Positions 43,037 through 53,090 of a stretch of DNA of 64,000 nucleotides are shown one piece after another. A program made the position numbers and the translations under genes. Positions within the stretch are counted from its first letter, which is position 1. Every line of letters starts with the position of its first letter. Source of the DNA: Mesorhizobium sp. (GTDB taxonomy: Bacteria > Pseudomonadota > Alphaproteobacteria > Rhizobiales > Rhizobiaceae); the NCBI GenBank assembly GCA_004017535.1, contig SAJS01000012.1, forward strand, positions 67,501-131,500, read 5' to 3'. The notes beneath the pieces are model-generated. The model worked only from the letters and a program-made list of their open reading frames with translations. It was not told the origin of the DNA and made no database searches.

Positions 43037-44563
43037 ATGCCCTGTCTGCTGGGGATCGATAGCGGCCTGACCGTCACCAAGGCGGTGGTTTTCGACGAGG
43101 CCGGCACGCCGCTTGCCGTAGCCCGCCGCCGGTTACCACAGACCATTCCGGCGCCGCGTCATGTCGAGCGCGACATGAACGAGCTGTGGCGCGCTGCCGC
43201 CGAAGCGATCGCGGAAGCGGTCTCCAGCTGCGGCAGACCGCCCTCGGACATCGCCGCCGTCGCTGCCACGGCGCATGGCGACGGCCTCTACATGCTCGAC
43301 CGCGACCGCCGGCCGCTTGGGCGCGGCTTCCTGTCGCTCGACAGCCGGGCTGGAGATGTTGTTGCTCAGTGGCAAACCGACGGGACGGCCGGCAAAGCGC
43401 TGTCGCGGACCGGCCAGACGCCGCACGCCTCGGCGCCGTCTTCGCTGCTGGCCTGGATACGCGATCGGGAACCGGAGCGTTTTGCCCGCATCGGCCACGT
43501 GCTCGCCTGTAAGGACTGGCTGCGCTTCTGCCTGACGGACAGCCTCGGCACCGACCTCACTGAGGCGAGCACTTCGTTCACCGCGGTCGACAGCCAAACC
43601 TACGCGCCGGACATCCTCCCGATCTTCGGTCTCGAAGCGCTCGGCGATGCGCTACCGCAGGCAGTGCGGCCGGACGAGGTCGTCGGCGCAGTAACAGTGC
43701 AGGCGGCCCGATCCACGGGCCTAACTGCCGGCACGCCGGTCGTGGCCGGCCTGCACGACGTGACTGCCTCGGCGCTCGGCATCGGCGGCTATGGCGAAGG
43801 CGTGGTAGCCATCGTTGCCGGCACCTATTCGATCAATGAGACCGTCTCAGCCGCGCCGCGCATCGATGCCCGCTGGTTCTGCCGTAACGGATTGAAGCCC
43901 GGCGAATGGAACAATATGTCGATCTCGCCGGCATCGGCGGCAAACTACGACTGGTTCCTCGACACGCTGTGCGGTTCCGAGCGGGCGGCGGCGGAAGCTG
44001 ACGGTCGCTCGGTCCACGCCATTGTCGGCCCGGAAATCGAGGCGGCGTTGGCGCGGCCCTCGACGCTGCTCTTCCATCCCTATCTGTTCGGCTCGCCGCA
44101 TGGCCCGACCGCCAGCGCCGGCTTCCTCGGGCTGCGCGGCTGGCATGATCGCGGCGACATGCTGCGGGCGGTGATCGAAGGCATTGCCTTCAACCATCGC
44201 GTCCACGTCGATGCGCTGCGCGAGGGTTTTGCGCCGCGCGAGGCGCGGCTGACCGGCGGCATTTCCCGCAACCCGGCCTTCGCGCAGATCTTTGCCGACG
44301 TGCTCGCCATGCCGCTCACGGTGACCGAGACGGAAGAAGCCGCCGCATGGGGTGCAGCACTCTGCGCCGGCGCCGGCGTCGGCCTGTTCGCCTCGCCGCG
44401 GCACGATCCGCGCGACCTCGCAGCGCTTGGCCGCACCTATCGGCCCGACCCCGAGCGCAGCGCTGCCATGGACAAGCGCTACCGGCTGCACTGCGACATC
44501 GCCAGCCGCCTCGCCGAAGCCTGGCCGTCGATCGAAGCGCTCGCGGGAGGGGGTGAGCGATGA
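43037..44563 (+). CDS. Second FGGY carbohydrate kinase
   Basis: A 508-residue FGGY kinase. LLGIDSGLTVTKAVVFDEAG at the start, GTYSINETV and LTGGISRNPAFAQIF, then WGAALCAGAGVG near 440 are typical. It has a start with GAGGAG ten bases upstream. The substrate is unknown; the context (a DeoR regulator and a GlpD-like dehydrogenase in one operon, next to the ery transporter) suggests another polyol such as ribitol, arabitol or threitol. It is coupled by ATGA to the next gene. Confidence 0.88.
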   Translation: MPCLLGIDSGLTVTKAVVFDEAGTPLAVARRRLPQTIPAPRHVERDMNELWRAAAEAIAEAVSSCGRPPSDIAAVAATAHGDGLYMLDRDRRPLGRGFLSLDSRAGDVVAQWQTDGTAGKALSRTGQTPHASAPSSLLAWIRDREPERFARIGHVLACKDWLRFCLTDSLGTDLTEASTSFTAVDSQTYAPDILPIFGLEALGDALPQAVRPDEVVGAVTVQAARSTGLTAGTPVVAGLHDVTASALGIGGYGEGVVAIVAGTYSINETVSAAPRIDARWFCRNGLKPGEWNNMSISPASAANYDWFLDTLCGSERAAAEADGRSVHAIVGPEIEAALARPSTLLFHPYLFGSPHGPTASAGFLGLRGWHDRGDMLRAVIEGIAFNHRVHVDALREGFAPREARLTGGISRNPAFAQIFADVLAMPLTVTETEEAAAWGAALCAGAGVGLFASPRHDPRDLAALGRTYRPDPERSAAMDKRYRLHCDIASRLAEAWPSIEALAGGGER

Positions 44564-45327
44564 ACGCGGACAATCGCCGGCAGGACATTGCCGATTACAT
44601 CATTCAGCATGGCGAGGCGCGCATCGACGAGCTCGTCGCGGTCTTTGGCGTGTCGCGCATGACCATCCATCGCCACGTCGATGAACTGGCTCGCCAGGGT
44701 GTGCTGCGCAAGCTGCATGGCGCGGTCAGCGCTCAGCCGTCTGGCGTCTACGAAAGCCTCTTCCGTTTCCGCGAGACGCACGCGGCGGCGGCCAAGCGGG
44801 CGCTTGCCCGGGCGGCTCTGGCCGAAATCGAGCCGGGGCAGGTCGTGCTGCTCGATGATTCGACCACCGCTAATGCGCTCGGCCCGCTCCTGCCGCAGAT
44901 CGCGCCGCTGACTGTCGTCACCAACAGCCTGTCGCTGGCGGAGCGACTGGTGGGCAAGGATGAGCTGAAGCTGATCCTGCTCGGCGGCGAATACCATCCG
45001 ACCTACAATGCCTTCATCGGTCACATCTGCGAGAATGCGCTGCAGAAGATCAGGGTCAATCTGCTGATCTGCTCCGCTTCGGCGATCGACAAGACCGCGA
45101 CGCTGATCCAGGACCCGCAGGTGGTGCGCGTGAAACAGGCGATGGCGGCAGCGGCCTCGCGCAGCGTACTGCTGATCGATTCCTCCAAGTTCGGCAAGGT
45201 GGCGCTGCATCTCTTTGCGGACCTCACCGACTTCGATCTTGTGCTCAGCGACGACGGCCTTCCCGAAGAGGTTGTCGTCAGCCTGAAGGCGGCCGGGGTC
45301 AAACTCAAGATCGTGCCGGTGCAATGA
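44560..45327 (+). CDS. DeoR-family regulator of the second polyol operon
   Basis: A 255-residue DeoR regulator. HTH: RIDELVAVFGVSRMTIHRHVDELARQG (about 22-48). The C-terminal sensor has PGQVVLLDDSTTANAL and IDSSKFGKVAL. It is related to the EryR-like regulator at 42087, so the two probably came from a duplication. It overlaps its neighbours on both sides by ATGA, and so should be made in a fixed ratio to the kinase and dehydrogenase. Confidence 0.9.
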   Translation: MNADNRRQDIADYIIQHGEARIDELVAVFGVSRMTIHRHVDELARQGVLRKLHGAVSAQPSGVYESLFRFRETHAAAAKRALARAALAEIEPGQVVLLDDSTTANALGPLLPQIAPLTVVTNSLSLAERLVGKDELKLILLGGEYHPTYNAFIGHICENALQKIRVNLLICSASAIDKTATLIQDPQVVRVKQAMAAAASRSVLLIDSSKFGKVALHLFADLTDFDLVLSDDGLPEEVVVSLKAAGVKLKIVPVQ

Positions 45328-46988
45328 CCGGGACGGCGCGCGATGTCGATGTCCTCATCATCGGCGCCGGCATCAACGGCGCCGGCCTTTTTCGCGACCT
45401 GTGCGAACAGGGCCTGCGGGTCGCGATCGTCGACAAGGCGGATTTCGGTTCCGGCACCAGCGCCGCGCCGTCGCGGCTGATCCATGGCGGCATCAAGTAT
45501 CTCGAAACGGGCGAGTTGGGCCTCGTCGCGCAGTCGACGCTGGAACGCAACCTTTTGCTGTGCAATGCCCCGCACGCGGTGCGGCCGCTGCCGACCGTCA
45601 TCCCGATCTTTTCCTGGCTGACGGGCATCGGGGCGGCGCTTCGCACCCTTTTTGGCAGCACGACCGCTCCGCGCGGCCGCGGCGCTCTGCTGATCAAGAT
45701 CGGCCTTGCCATGTATGACTTCTACGGCGCCCGCCGCCGCGTCATGCCCCGGCATAGCATGTGGTCGAAAGCGCGGGCGCTGAGCGAGATACCGCCGCTG
45801 ACGCCGAGCATCGTGGCGGCCGGCACCTACTACGACGCCACCGTCCGTCATCCCGAGCGGCTGGTGTTTGAGCTTCTCCAGGACGGGATCAGGGCAAGCG
45901 CCGGATCCGAGGCTCTCAACTATGCGCAATTGCTGGGCAGCGACGGCAGTGTCGTGCGCTTCGCCCGGCCGGACGGCGGCGAGGTCGGTTTCCGGCCGCG
46001 CATCGTCGTCAACGCGGCGGGGCCATGGATCGACCATGTCAACACGGCGCTCGGCGCGCCGTCGCGGCTGATCGGCGGCACCAAGGGTTCGCACATCGTG
46101 CTCGACCATCCCGACCTGCTGCGGGCGCTGAACGGCCGCATGATCTATTTCGAGGCTAATGACGGCCGCATATGCCTGGTGTTCGACTATCTCGGCCGGG
46201 CACTGGTCGGCTCCACCGACATCCGCGCCGCCGACCCCGAGACGGTGCGCTGCGAGGATGACGAGATCGACTATTTCCTGGCGAGCCTGCGCGAACTACT
46301 GCCCGGCCTTGCCTTCGGCCGCGAGCAGATCGTCTATGCCTATTCCGGTATCCGTCCGCTGCCGGCGTCGGACGGCACCGCGCCGGGTCTGATCAGCCGT
46401 GATCACTCGGCTCCCGTCGTCGAGATCGAGGGCAGCCGGAACTGGCCGATCGTCTCATTGGTAGGCGGCAAGTGGACGACCTTCCGCGGTTTCGCCGAAG
46501 AGGTGACGGACATGCTTTTGTCCAGGCTTGGTCAGCCCAGACGGGTGAGCACGCAAAGCCTCGCCATCGGCGGCGGCCGCGACTTTCCGACCGATGCGGC
46601 TGCGCATGCCCGCTGGATCTCCGCTGCCACGGCTGAGACAGGTTCATCGCCGGCCCGCGCCGAAGCACTGCTTGACCGCTATGGCACGACGGCCCGCCTC
46701 ATTCTGGCGCACGAAGCCGAACGACAGGCGGAGCCGCTTGCCGACGCGTTGGAGTACACGCTGGCGGAAATCGATTGGTTGGCGCGCAACGAGAATGTCG
46801 TCCACCTGGCCGACATCGTCATGCGGCGCACCGCACTGGCGATCACGGGCCGGGTCAGCCGCGGCAACCTTGAACAGATCGCCGACACCGCAGCAGCCGC
46901 GCTGTCGTGGAACGCCGGACGACGCGAGAAGGAGCTGGAAGCGACTTCAAAAGAGCTCAGGGAGCGGCACCGATTTTGCCTTGAGTAG
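45324..46988 (+). CDS. FAD-dependent glycerol-3-phosphate dehydrogenase-like enzyme
   Basis: A 554-residue FAD-dependent dehydrogenase. DVLIIGAGINGAGLFRDLCEQG binds FAD, SAAPSRLIHGGIKYLE follows, and GGKWTTFRGFAEEV is the C-terminal FAD motif. It is a paralogue of EryB and should oxidise the phosphorylated polyol made by the kinase two genes upstream. It starts by ATGA overlap with the regulator. Confidence 0.92.
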   Translation: MTGTARDVDVLIIGAGINGAGLFRDLCEQGLRVAIVDKADFGSGTSAAPSRLIHGGIKYLETGELGLVAQSTLERNLLLCNAPHAVRPLPTVIPIFSWLTGIGAALRTLFGSTTAPRGRGALLIKIGLAMYDFYGARRRVMPRHSMWSKARALSEIPPLTPSIVAAGTYYDATVRHPERLVFELLQDGIRASAGSEALNYAQLLGSDGSVVRFARPDGGEVGFRPRIVVNAAGPWIDHVNTALGAPSRLIGGTKGSHIVLDHPDLLRALNGRMIYFEANDGRICLVFDYLGRALVGSTDIRAADPETVRCEDDEIDYFLASLRELLPGLAFGREQIVYAYSGIRPLPASDGTAPGLISRDHSAPVVEIEGSRNWPIVSLVGGKWTTFRGFAEEVTDMLLSRLGQPRRVSTQSLAIGGGRDFPTDAAAHARWISAATAETGSSPARAEALLDRYGTTARLILAHEAERQAEPLADALEYTLAEIDWLARNENVVHLADIVMRRTALAITGRVSRGNLEQIADTAAAALSWNAGRREKELEATSKELRERHRFCLE

Positions 46989-47047
46989 CCGCGATCCCAT
47001 TGCCAAGCGATATCTACAATAGCCGGCCAACAGACCACGGCGCGTAG

Positions 47048-47453
47048 GTGCATATCGGAAGCTGGCGTTGCCGAGGAATCCCCAACCTTGAGATCGTCGA
47101 AATGCGTGAAATGCTCGACGACCGCGAAAAGGCCTATTCGGAAGCCTCCGCCTTGCTCGAGCGCCATCCCGACCTCGCCGCGATCTACAATGTCGGCGCC
47201 GGTAACACCGGCATCGCCCGCGCGCTGAAGGAACGCGGACGCGCGAAGGAGATCATCTTCCTCGGCCATGAGGTGACCGACGGCACCAAGCAGCTTTTGC
47301 TCGACGGCACCCTTGACGCGGTGGTCGACCAGAACCCGCGAGTCGAAGCCAGGGAGGCGTTCAACATCCTCTCCCACTACATTAGGCTTGCCCTACGAGC
47401 TCCACCAGCCGCGGCTACAGGTCATCTTCCGCGAGAGCATCCCGGAGATTTGA
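47048..47453 (+). pseudogene. C-terminal remnant of a LacI/periplasmic-binding-type regulator
   Basis: The frame encodes EIVEMREMLDDREKAYSEASALLERHPDLAAIYNVGAGNTGIARAL, DAVVDQNPRVEAREAFNILSHYIR, which matches the ligand-binding half of a LacI-type regulator. The DNA-binding part is missing, and a one-base frameshift near 47386 moves the last residues (LPYELHQPRLQVIF) into another frame, ending at 47453. So the gene is broken at both ends. Confidence 0.8.
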
Positions 47454-47741
47454 AGGCTCCATGAGGGAGAGCCGCGCGCGACGTCCAGCTGATTGCGAAT
47501 TGTAGAACTGTGCAAGGATCCAGCGAACGTTCTAGCCGTGAGCGGACCGTGGAAAGCCGACATCTAGATCCAGCCAGGGTTTTAATGGCTTCAGCGCTGA
47601 ACGCGTGGCTTCCGTAAGCAGGCTCCGGGCCCCTGCGAGCCTCGACCTAATTTGATCTGCTGTGGTCTGGCCTCGCAGCGGGGCGCGACCCGTCGCAAAT
47701 GCCGGGAAGGTCCCGCTTCGGCTGGACAGGTCCTTCTTGCT
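47454..47741 (+). other. Gene-free stretch
   Basis: About 290 bases without a supported gene; no repeat or hairpin was recognised in it. Confidence 0.4.
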
Positions 47742-48821
47742 CTAGGCCGGAAACAGAAATGCCGCCGCGGGATCGAAGAAGATCTGCCGACCGTAAGCCG
47801 CATCGACGCTGTTCACTTCTGCGGAATCTGAAGTTGGCCTGGCATCGATCTCGTCGCCGGAGCCGGTGCGGGCTACGACGCGCCGGCGGTCCCCGAAGAA
47901 GGCTGTATCGAGGATCTCGACAGTGAGTGATGCGTTCCCGTCGGCTGGCCTCAGTCGGAATGCCTCCGGCCGCACCATTAGTCTGGCCTTCTGGCCGCGT
48001 TCGAGCTTGTGAGTCGCCTTCACGCCCTTGACGATCGAGCCGTCGGCCAGCCGTACACGGGCGGTTCCGCCCACCGTCTCCAGGTACTCGGCGGCGAGGA
48101 AATTCGAATTGCCGATGAAACCAGCGACGAATTCGGTGGTCGGGCGGAGATAAAGGTCCTCGCCCGTGCCGATCTGCTCGATACGACCATCGCGGAAAAG
48201 CGCGATGCGGTCCGACAGATGCAATGCTTCCTCCTGATCGTGGGTGACATAGAGGATGGTCACGCCGGTCTCGCGGTGGATGCGACGGATCTCGGCCTGG
48301 ATTTCCTCGCGCAGCTTCTTGTCGAGCGCAGACAGCGGCTCGTCCATCAAAAGGATCGGCGGATCGTAGGCCAGAGCGCGGGCAAGCGCGACGCGCTGCT
48401 GCTGGCCGCCCGAAAGCGCGGCAGGCAGCCGTTCGGCGAAGTTTTCGAGACGCACCAGCGCCAGCATATCGGCGACCTTGCGCTTGACCTCGCCCTCCGG
48501 CCGGCGGCGGACGCGGAGCGGGAAGGCGACGTTTTCGGCGACGCTCAGATGCGGGAACAGCGTGTAGCGCTGAAAGACCATGCCGATGTTGCGCTTGTGC
48601 GAGGGGATCGACAGCAGCGACTTGCCTTGCAGCAGCACGTCGCCCGACGTTGGATCCTGGAAACCCGCGATGGCGTAGAGCGTCGTCGACTTGCCTGAGC
48701 CGGATGGGCCGAGGAAGGTCAGGAACTCGCCCTTCGGGATGTCCAGCGTCACGTCGTGCACGGCGGTGAAGGCGCCGAACGCCTTGCGCAATTTGCGAAT
48801 CGAGAGAAAGGGTTCGGTCAT
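47742..48821 (-). CDS. Polyamine-type ABC transporter ATPase (PotA family)
   Basis: A 359-residue importer ATPase. Walker [10 protein letters not shown] (about 39-47), [15 protein letters not shown] (about 139-153), Walker [12 protein letters not shown], switch His in [10 protein letters not shown], and a C-terminal TOBE-like domain ([26 protein letters not shown]). The family feeds spermidine/putrescine-type or related small solutes. It is the last gene of an eight-gene operon and overlaps the permease by ATGA. Confidence 0.92.
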   Translation of the reverse strand: MTEPFLSIRKLRKAFGAFTAVHDVTLDIPKGEFLTFLGPSGSGKSTTLYAIAGFQDPTSGDVLLQGKSLLSIPSHKRNIGMVFQRYTLFPHLSVAENVAFPLRVRRRPEGEVKRKVADMLALVRLENFAERLPAALSGGQQQRVALARALAYDPPILLMDEPLSALDKKLREEIQAEIRRIHRETGVTILYVTHDQEEALHLSDRIALFRDGRIEQIGTGEDLYLRPTTEFVAGFIGNSNFLAAEYLETVGGTARVRLADGSIVKGVKATHKLERGQKARLMVRPEAFRLRPADGNASLTVEILDTAFFGDRRRVVARTGSGDEIDARPTSDSAEVNSVDAAYGRQIFFDPAAAFLFPA

Positions 48822-49618
48822 GTCTGCAACTTTCGGCGCAAGAGTGCCGTGACGATCATCAGCGCCAGCGTGAGCGCGACCAGCAGGCTGGAGGCGGCGG
48901 CGATGACGGGGGTGAGGTCGGAGCGGAGGCTGCCCCAGATCTTGACCGGCAAGGTCTGCAAGGTCGGGCTCGCCATGAAGATCGCCACGACGACTTCATC
49001 CCAGGAGGCCAGGAAGGAAAAGATCGCGGCGGAGAAGATGCCGATGCGGATCGACGGCAGGGTGATGCGGAGCTTCGCCTGAAGCGGACTCGCGCCGCAA
49101 ACGATGGCCGCGTCCTCGATCGATTTGTCGAAGCCCTCCAGCGCTGTTGCGATCGGGATAATGGCGAAAGGGAGCGCAAGCACGGTGTGGGCCAAAACGA
49201 AGCCGGCCGTGGTGCCGCCCAGGCCAAGCCGCAGGAAGAAGGCATAGACCGCGATTGCGAAGACGACGACCGGCAGTACCATCGGCGTCAAGAGCAGCCC
49301 GCGCAGGATCTCGCGGCCGCGGAAGTCACCGCGAACCAGCCCGAAGGAGGCTAGCAGGCCGATGGCGACAGCGAGGATAGCAGTCATTGTGGCAATGCGG
49401 GCGCTCGTGAGTGCCGCTTCGATCCAGGAGGGATCGGCAAACAGGTCTTCATACCATTTGAGCGTCCAGCCGGGCGGCGGAAAGGCCAGCCAGCGCGACG
49501 AGCCGAATGAAAGCAGCACGATGAAGACCATCGGCAGGAGCAGGAATGCCGCCACCAGCGTGGTGAAGCCAAGCAGCGCGACCTTCAGCCAGCCGAGGCG
49601 GTCATAGTCGAGCAGCAT
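48818..49618 (-). CDS. ABC transporter permease (PotC type)
   Basis: A 266-residue inner-membrane permease with six hydrophobic segments, starting with LKVALLGFTTLVAAFLLLPMVFIVLLSF. The EAA-like loop (EDAAIVCGASPLQAKLRITLPSI, about 169) is the ATPase contact. The ATG at 49618 overlaps the upstream permease stop in ATGA. A longer frame upstream lies inside the other permease gene. Confidence 0.92.
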   Translation of the reverse strand: MLLDYDRLGWLKVALLGFTTLVAAFLLLPMVFIVLLSFGSSRWLAFPPPGWTLKWYEDLFADPSWIEAALTSARIATMTAILAVAIGLLASFGLVRGDFRGREILRGLLLTPMVLPVVVFAIAVYAFFLRLGLGGTTAGFVLAHTVLALPFAIIPIATALEGFDKSIEDAAIVCGASPLQAKLRITLPSIRIGIFSAAIFSFLASWDEVVVAIFMASPTLQTLPVKIWGSLRSDLTPVIAAASSLLVALTLALMIVTALLRRKLQT

Positions 49619-50478
49619 CAAGCGGCTCCCGTAGCGCGGCTGTTCCCGACAAGGCGCAACTGCAGCGCATAAAGCGCCATTGTGACGACGAGCAGGATGA
49701 AGGCGGCAGCGCTGCCGAGGCCCCAGTTGAGCAGGGACTGGATCATCTGCGCGATCATTTCGGCCAGCATCATGTTCGACGTGCCGCCGAGCAACGCCGG
49801 GGTGACGAAATAGCCGAGCGACATCACGAAGACCATCAGGCCGCCGGCAGCGATGCCCGGCAGCGACAAGGGCAGAAGAATGCGTCGGAAGGCCGCGAAA
49901 GGGCTGGCGCCGCAGAGCGCTGCAGCGCGCAGTGTCATCGGATCGATGGCGCGCAAGGTGCCGACCAGCGGCAGGATCATGAAAGGCAGCATGATGTAGA
50001 CCATGCCGATGGTGACGCCGGTGAGATTGTTGATGAGAGGCAATGGCTGATCGATGATGCCGACGCTCATCAGCGCCCGGTTGATGACGCCCGTGCGCTG
50101 CAACAGCACCATCCACGCGTAGGTGCGGGTCAAGAGGTTTGTCCACATGGATAGGATTATGATGCTGAAGAGCAGCGAGGCGAGCGCGGGCGGCATGATT
50201 GCCAGCATCCAGGCCACCGGAAACGCGACGAGCACTGTCACGATGGTCACGACAAAGGCGACGAGGAACGTATTGAAGAACACTCGCGCATAGGTGCCGT
50301 CGCCGAGAAGAGCCGCATAGTTCTGCAGGCCCGCGACGGGGTCGGTGACGCTGCGCAGCAAAAGCGCCAACACCGGCACAACGAAGAAGAGCCCGATCAG
50401 GATCAGCGCTGGAGCCAAGCCGCCCAGGCCTGCCGATGTTCGCGGGCTTGCGATTCCTTGCTGTGCTTGCACCGGCAT
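49618..50478 (-). CDS. ABC transporter permease (PotB type)
   Basis: A 286-residue permease with six hydrophobic segments (first: LAPALILIGLFFVVPVLALLL). The EAA-like loop is MTLRAAALCGASPFAAFRRILLPLSLPG near 181. It lies 69 bases after the binding-protein gene and pairs with the PotC-type permease. Confidence 0.92.
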   Translation of the reverse strand: MPVQAQQGIASPRTSAGLGGLAPALILIGLFFVVPVLALLLRSVTDPVAGLQNYAALLGDGTYARVFFNTFLVAFVVTIVTVLVAFPVAWMLAIMPPALASLLFSIIILSMWTNLLTRTYAWMVLLQRTGVINRALMSVGIIDQPLPLINNLTGVTIGMVYIMLPFMILPLVGTLRAIDPMTLRAAALCGASPFAAFRRILLPLSLPGIAAGGLMVFVMSLGYFVTPALLGGTSNMMLAEMIAQMIQSLLNWGLGSAAAFILLVVTMALYALQLRLVGNSRATGAA

Positions 50479-50547
50479 GGCGGTCGTCCTGGATTGCCGA
50501 TCGGGACGGACGCGGCCGTCCCGATCTGTTTCATCGAATTACAAGCG

Positions 50548-51552
50548 TCACTTCGCCTGCCACGCGTACCAGCGCTTGGCGATTTCATCGCGATGCTCGG
50601 CCCAATAATTCATGTCGAGATTGATCTGGCCGTCCACATGGGCGTCGGGCAGGCCCTTGACCACGTCCGCGCGCATCTCAGCCTTGGCTTTGGTGTTTAT
50701 GGGCGCATAACCGCTCGCCTCGGCGAATTCCGCCTGACCGGTCGGGCTGGTCGCGGCCGCGAGGAACTTCATCGCCGCGTCCTTGTTCTTTGCGCCCTTG
50801 GGCACGACAAGCACGTCGGCGGCTGTGAGGTTCTGGTTCCAGGAGACGCCGACATCGGCACCGTCTTTCTCCAGCGCGAACACGCGCCCGTTCCAGAGCT
50901 GGCCGAAAGCAGCTTCGCCGGAGGCGATCAACTGCTGCGATTCCGCGCCGCCGCCCCACCAGACGATATCCGACTTGATTGTGTCGAGCTTCTTGAAGGC
51001 GCGGTCGAGGTCGAGCGGGTAGAGCTTGTCGGCCGGCACCCCATCGGCGAGGAGTGCGATCTCGATCACGCCCGGAGCCGACCATTTGTAGAAGGTGCGC
51101 TTGCCAGGAAACTTTTTGGTGTCGAACATGTCCGCCCAGCTTGCCGGCTCGCCGGAGACTGCGCCCTTATTCCAGGCCAGCACGAAGGAATAGTAGAAGC
51201 TGCCGACGGCGTTCTCGTTCGAGAAGCGCGGATCGAGATCATCCTTCGGCACGACGGCAAAGTCGATCGGCTCGAGCAGACCGTCCTTTGCCGCCTTGAT
51301 GGCGAAGTCCATCTCGACGTCGACGACGTCCCATGTGACGTTCTTGGCGTCGACCATGGCCTTCAGCTTGCCGTAGTCGGTCGGCCCGTCCTGCAAAACC
51401 TTGATGCTCGACGAGGCGGAGAACGGCTCAGCCCAGGACTTGGTCTGTGCTTCCTGGGTCGTCCCACCCCAGCTGGTGAACACCATCTCGTCGGCCTTCG
51501 CGGCGGTGGTCGCCATCAACCCGGCAAGGATGCCGGCGAAAATCAGTTTCAT
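50548..51552 (-). CDS. Polyamine-type periplasmic binding protein
   Basis: A 334-residue extracellular solute-binding protein (PotD/spermidine-putrescine family). Signal peptide residues about 1-20 (ILAGLMATTAAKA), then the mature start DEMVFTSWGGTTQEAQ. WGGGAESQQLIASGEAAFGQLWNGRV near 190-215 is typical of the second lobe. The ATG at 51552 follows a GAGGAGAACG site; earlier codons in the frame are inside the ALDH gene. The solute cannot be told. Confidence 0.9.
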   Translation of the reverse strand: MKLIFAGILAGLMATTAAKADEMVFTSWGGTTQEAQTKSWAEPFSASSSIKVLQDGPTDYGKLKAMVDAKNVTWDVVDVEMDFAIKAAKDGLLEPIDFAVVPKDDLDPRFSNENAVGSFYYSFVLAWNKGAVSGEPASWADMFDTKKFPGKRTFYKWSAPGVIEIALLADGVPADKLYPLDLDRAFKKLDTIKSDIVWWGGGAESQQLIASGEAAFGQLWNGRVFALEKDGADVGVSWNQNLTAADVLVVPKGAKNKDAAMKFLAAATSPTGQAEFAEASGYAPINTKAKAEMRADVVKGLPDAHVDGQINLDMNYWAEHRDEIAKRWYAWQAK

Positions 51553-51617
51553 GTCGTTCTCCTCTGATTGGTTATGCCGTTTCTTGTTCTTTTCAGTCCA
51601 ACCTTCGTCACGCCGTT

Positions 51618-53090
51618 TCAGCGCATGACGAAGGGATCGGGGATCGGGTCGTCCGAGGTGCGGATCCACACCGATTTCGAGCGCGTGTAATCGCCGATTG
51701 CATCGAGGCCGCCCTCGCGGCCGAGACCGGAAAGGCCGTAGCCGCCAAAGGGCACCAGCGGCGACACGGCGCGGTAGGTGTTGACCCAGACAACCCCGGC
51801 GTGGATGCCGCGCGCCATACGATGCGCCTTGGCGAGATTGCTCGTGAAGACGCCGGAAGCGAGCCCGAAGAGCGTATCATTAGCCAGGGCGAGTGCTTCA
51901 GCCTCGCTGTCGAAGGCAAGCACGCTCAGCACGGGTCCGAACAATTCCTCGCGCACACAGGCGAGTGATTGATCCTGCGCCTCGATGATGGTCGGGGCGT
52001 AGTAGTACCCGTCAGTCTTGTCTTTCGGCCGTGCGCCGCCGGCGACAAGCCGCCCGCCCGACGCCACGCTTTCCGCGACGATCGCCTCGATCTTTTCACG
52101 CTGACGCGAGGTCGCCAGCGGTCCCATCTCGGTGGCGGGATCCTGTGGATCGCCGATGACGATGGCTTCGGCCTTGACCTTCAGCCGCGCAAGGAAATCG
52201 TCCTTGATGGAACGCTCGACCAGCAGCCGTGAACCCGCGACGCAGCTTTGGCCGGTGGCCGCGAATATGCCGGCCACGATCGCGTTGGCGGCGCTGTCGA
52301 GATCGGCGTCGGCGAAGATGACGACAGGGCTTTTGCCGCCGAGCTCGAGCGTCGTGTAGGCGAGGTTCTCGGCGGTGTTGGCGACGATCCGTCGTGCGGT
52401 CGAGGGGCCGCCGGTGAAGGCGACGCGAGCGACGAGCGGATGACTGGTCAGGCGCTGCCCGCAATCATGGCCGAAGCCGGTGAGAATATTGACGCTGCCG
52501 GCTGGAAAGCCGGCTTCGTGGACGAGTTCCGCGAAAGCGAGCAGCGGCGCCGGGCCGTCCTCGGAGGCCTTCAGCACGACGGTGCAGCCGGCCGCCAGCG
52601 CCGGACCGAGCTTTACCGCCGACAGGAAGAGCTGCGAGTTCCACGGCACGACGGCAGCGACGACGCCGATCGGCTCCGGCCGCACCGTCACTTCCATATC
52701 GGCCTTGTCGATCGGGATGAAGGCGCCTTGGTTCTTATCGGCCAGCCCGCCATAATAGCGATAGAAGTCGCCGACATAGGCGATCTGGGCGCGCGTCTCG
52801 CGGATGATCTTGCCGGTGTCGCGCGTTTCCAACTCGGCCAGCCGGCCGGCATTGGCGGCGACGAGATCGCCGAGCTTCACCAGCAACTTTCCACGCGCCG
52901 TCGCGGTCATGGCCGCCCACGGACCGGAGCGCAGCGCCCGGTGCGCGGCCTCCACGGCGCGGTCGACATCGGCAATGGTTGCGGCGGGCATCGTCGCCCA
53001 AGGCAAGCCTGTGGACGGATCGACGCTGTCGAAGGTGGAGGTGGCCTCAGTGAACCGGCCGTCGATGTAGTTCTTGAAGGCATTGCTCAT
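51618..53090 (-). CDS. Aldehyde dehydrogenase
   Basis: A 490-residue NAD(P)-dependent aldehyde dehydrogenase. Catalytic Glu249 in TLELGGKSP and Cys283 in ATGQSCVAGSR, and the nucleotide motif FTGGPSTARRIV at about 225. The length fits the family. It is 65 bases upstream of the binding-protein gene and coupled by ATGA to the monooxygenase gene. It should oxidise an aldehyde released by the operon's catabolic route. Confidence 0.93.
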   Translation of the reverse strand: MSNAFKNYIDGRFTEATSTFDSVDPSTGLPWATMPAATIADVDRAVEAAHRALRSGPWAAMTATARGKLLVKLGDLVAANAGRLAELETRDTGKIIRETRAQIAYVGDFYRYYGGLADKNQGAFIPIDKADMEVTVRPEPIGVVAAVVPWNSQLFLSAVKLGPALAAGCTVVLKASEDGPAPLLAFAELVHEAGFPAGSVNILTGFGHDCGQRLTSHPLVARVAFTGGPSTARRIVANTAENLAYTTLELGGKSPVVIFADADLDSAANAIVAGIFAATGQSCVAGSRLLVERSIKDDFLARLKVKAEAIVIGDPQDPATEMGPLATSRQREKIEAIVAESVASGGRLVAGGARPKDKTDGYYYAPTIIEAQDQSLACVREELFGPVLSVLAFDSEAEALALANDTLFGLASGVFTSNLAKAHRMARGIHAGVVWVNTYRAVSPLVPFGGYGLSGLGREGGLDAIGDYTRSKSVWIRTSDDPIPDPFVMR

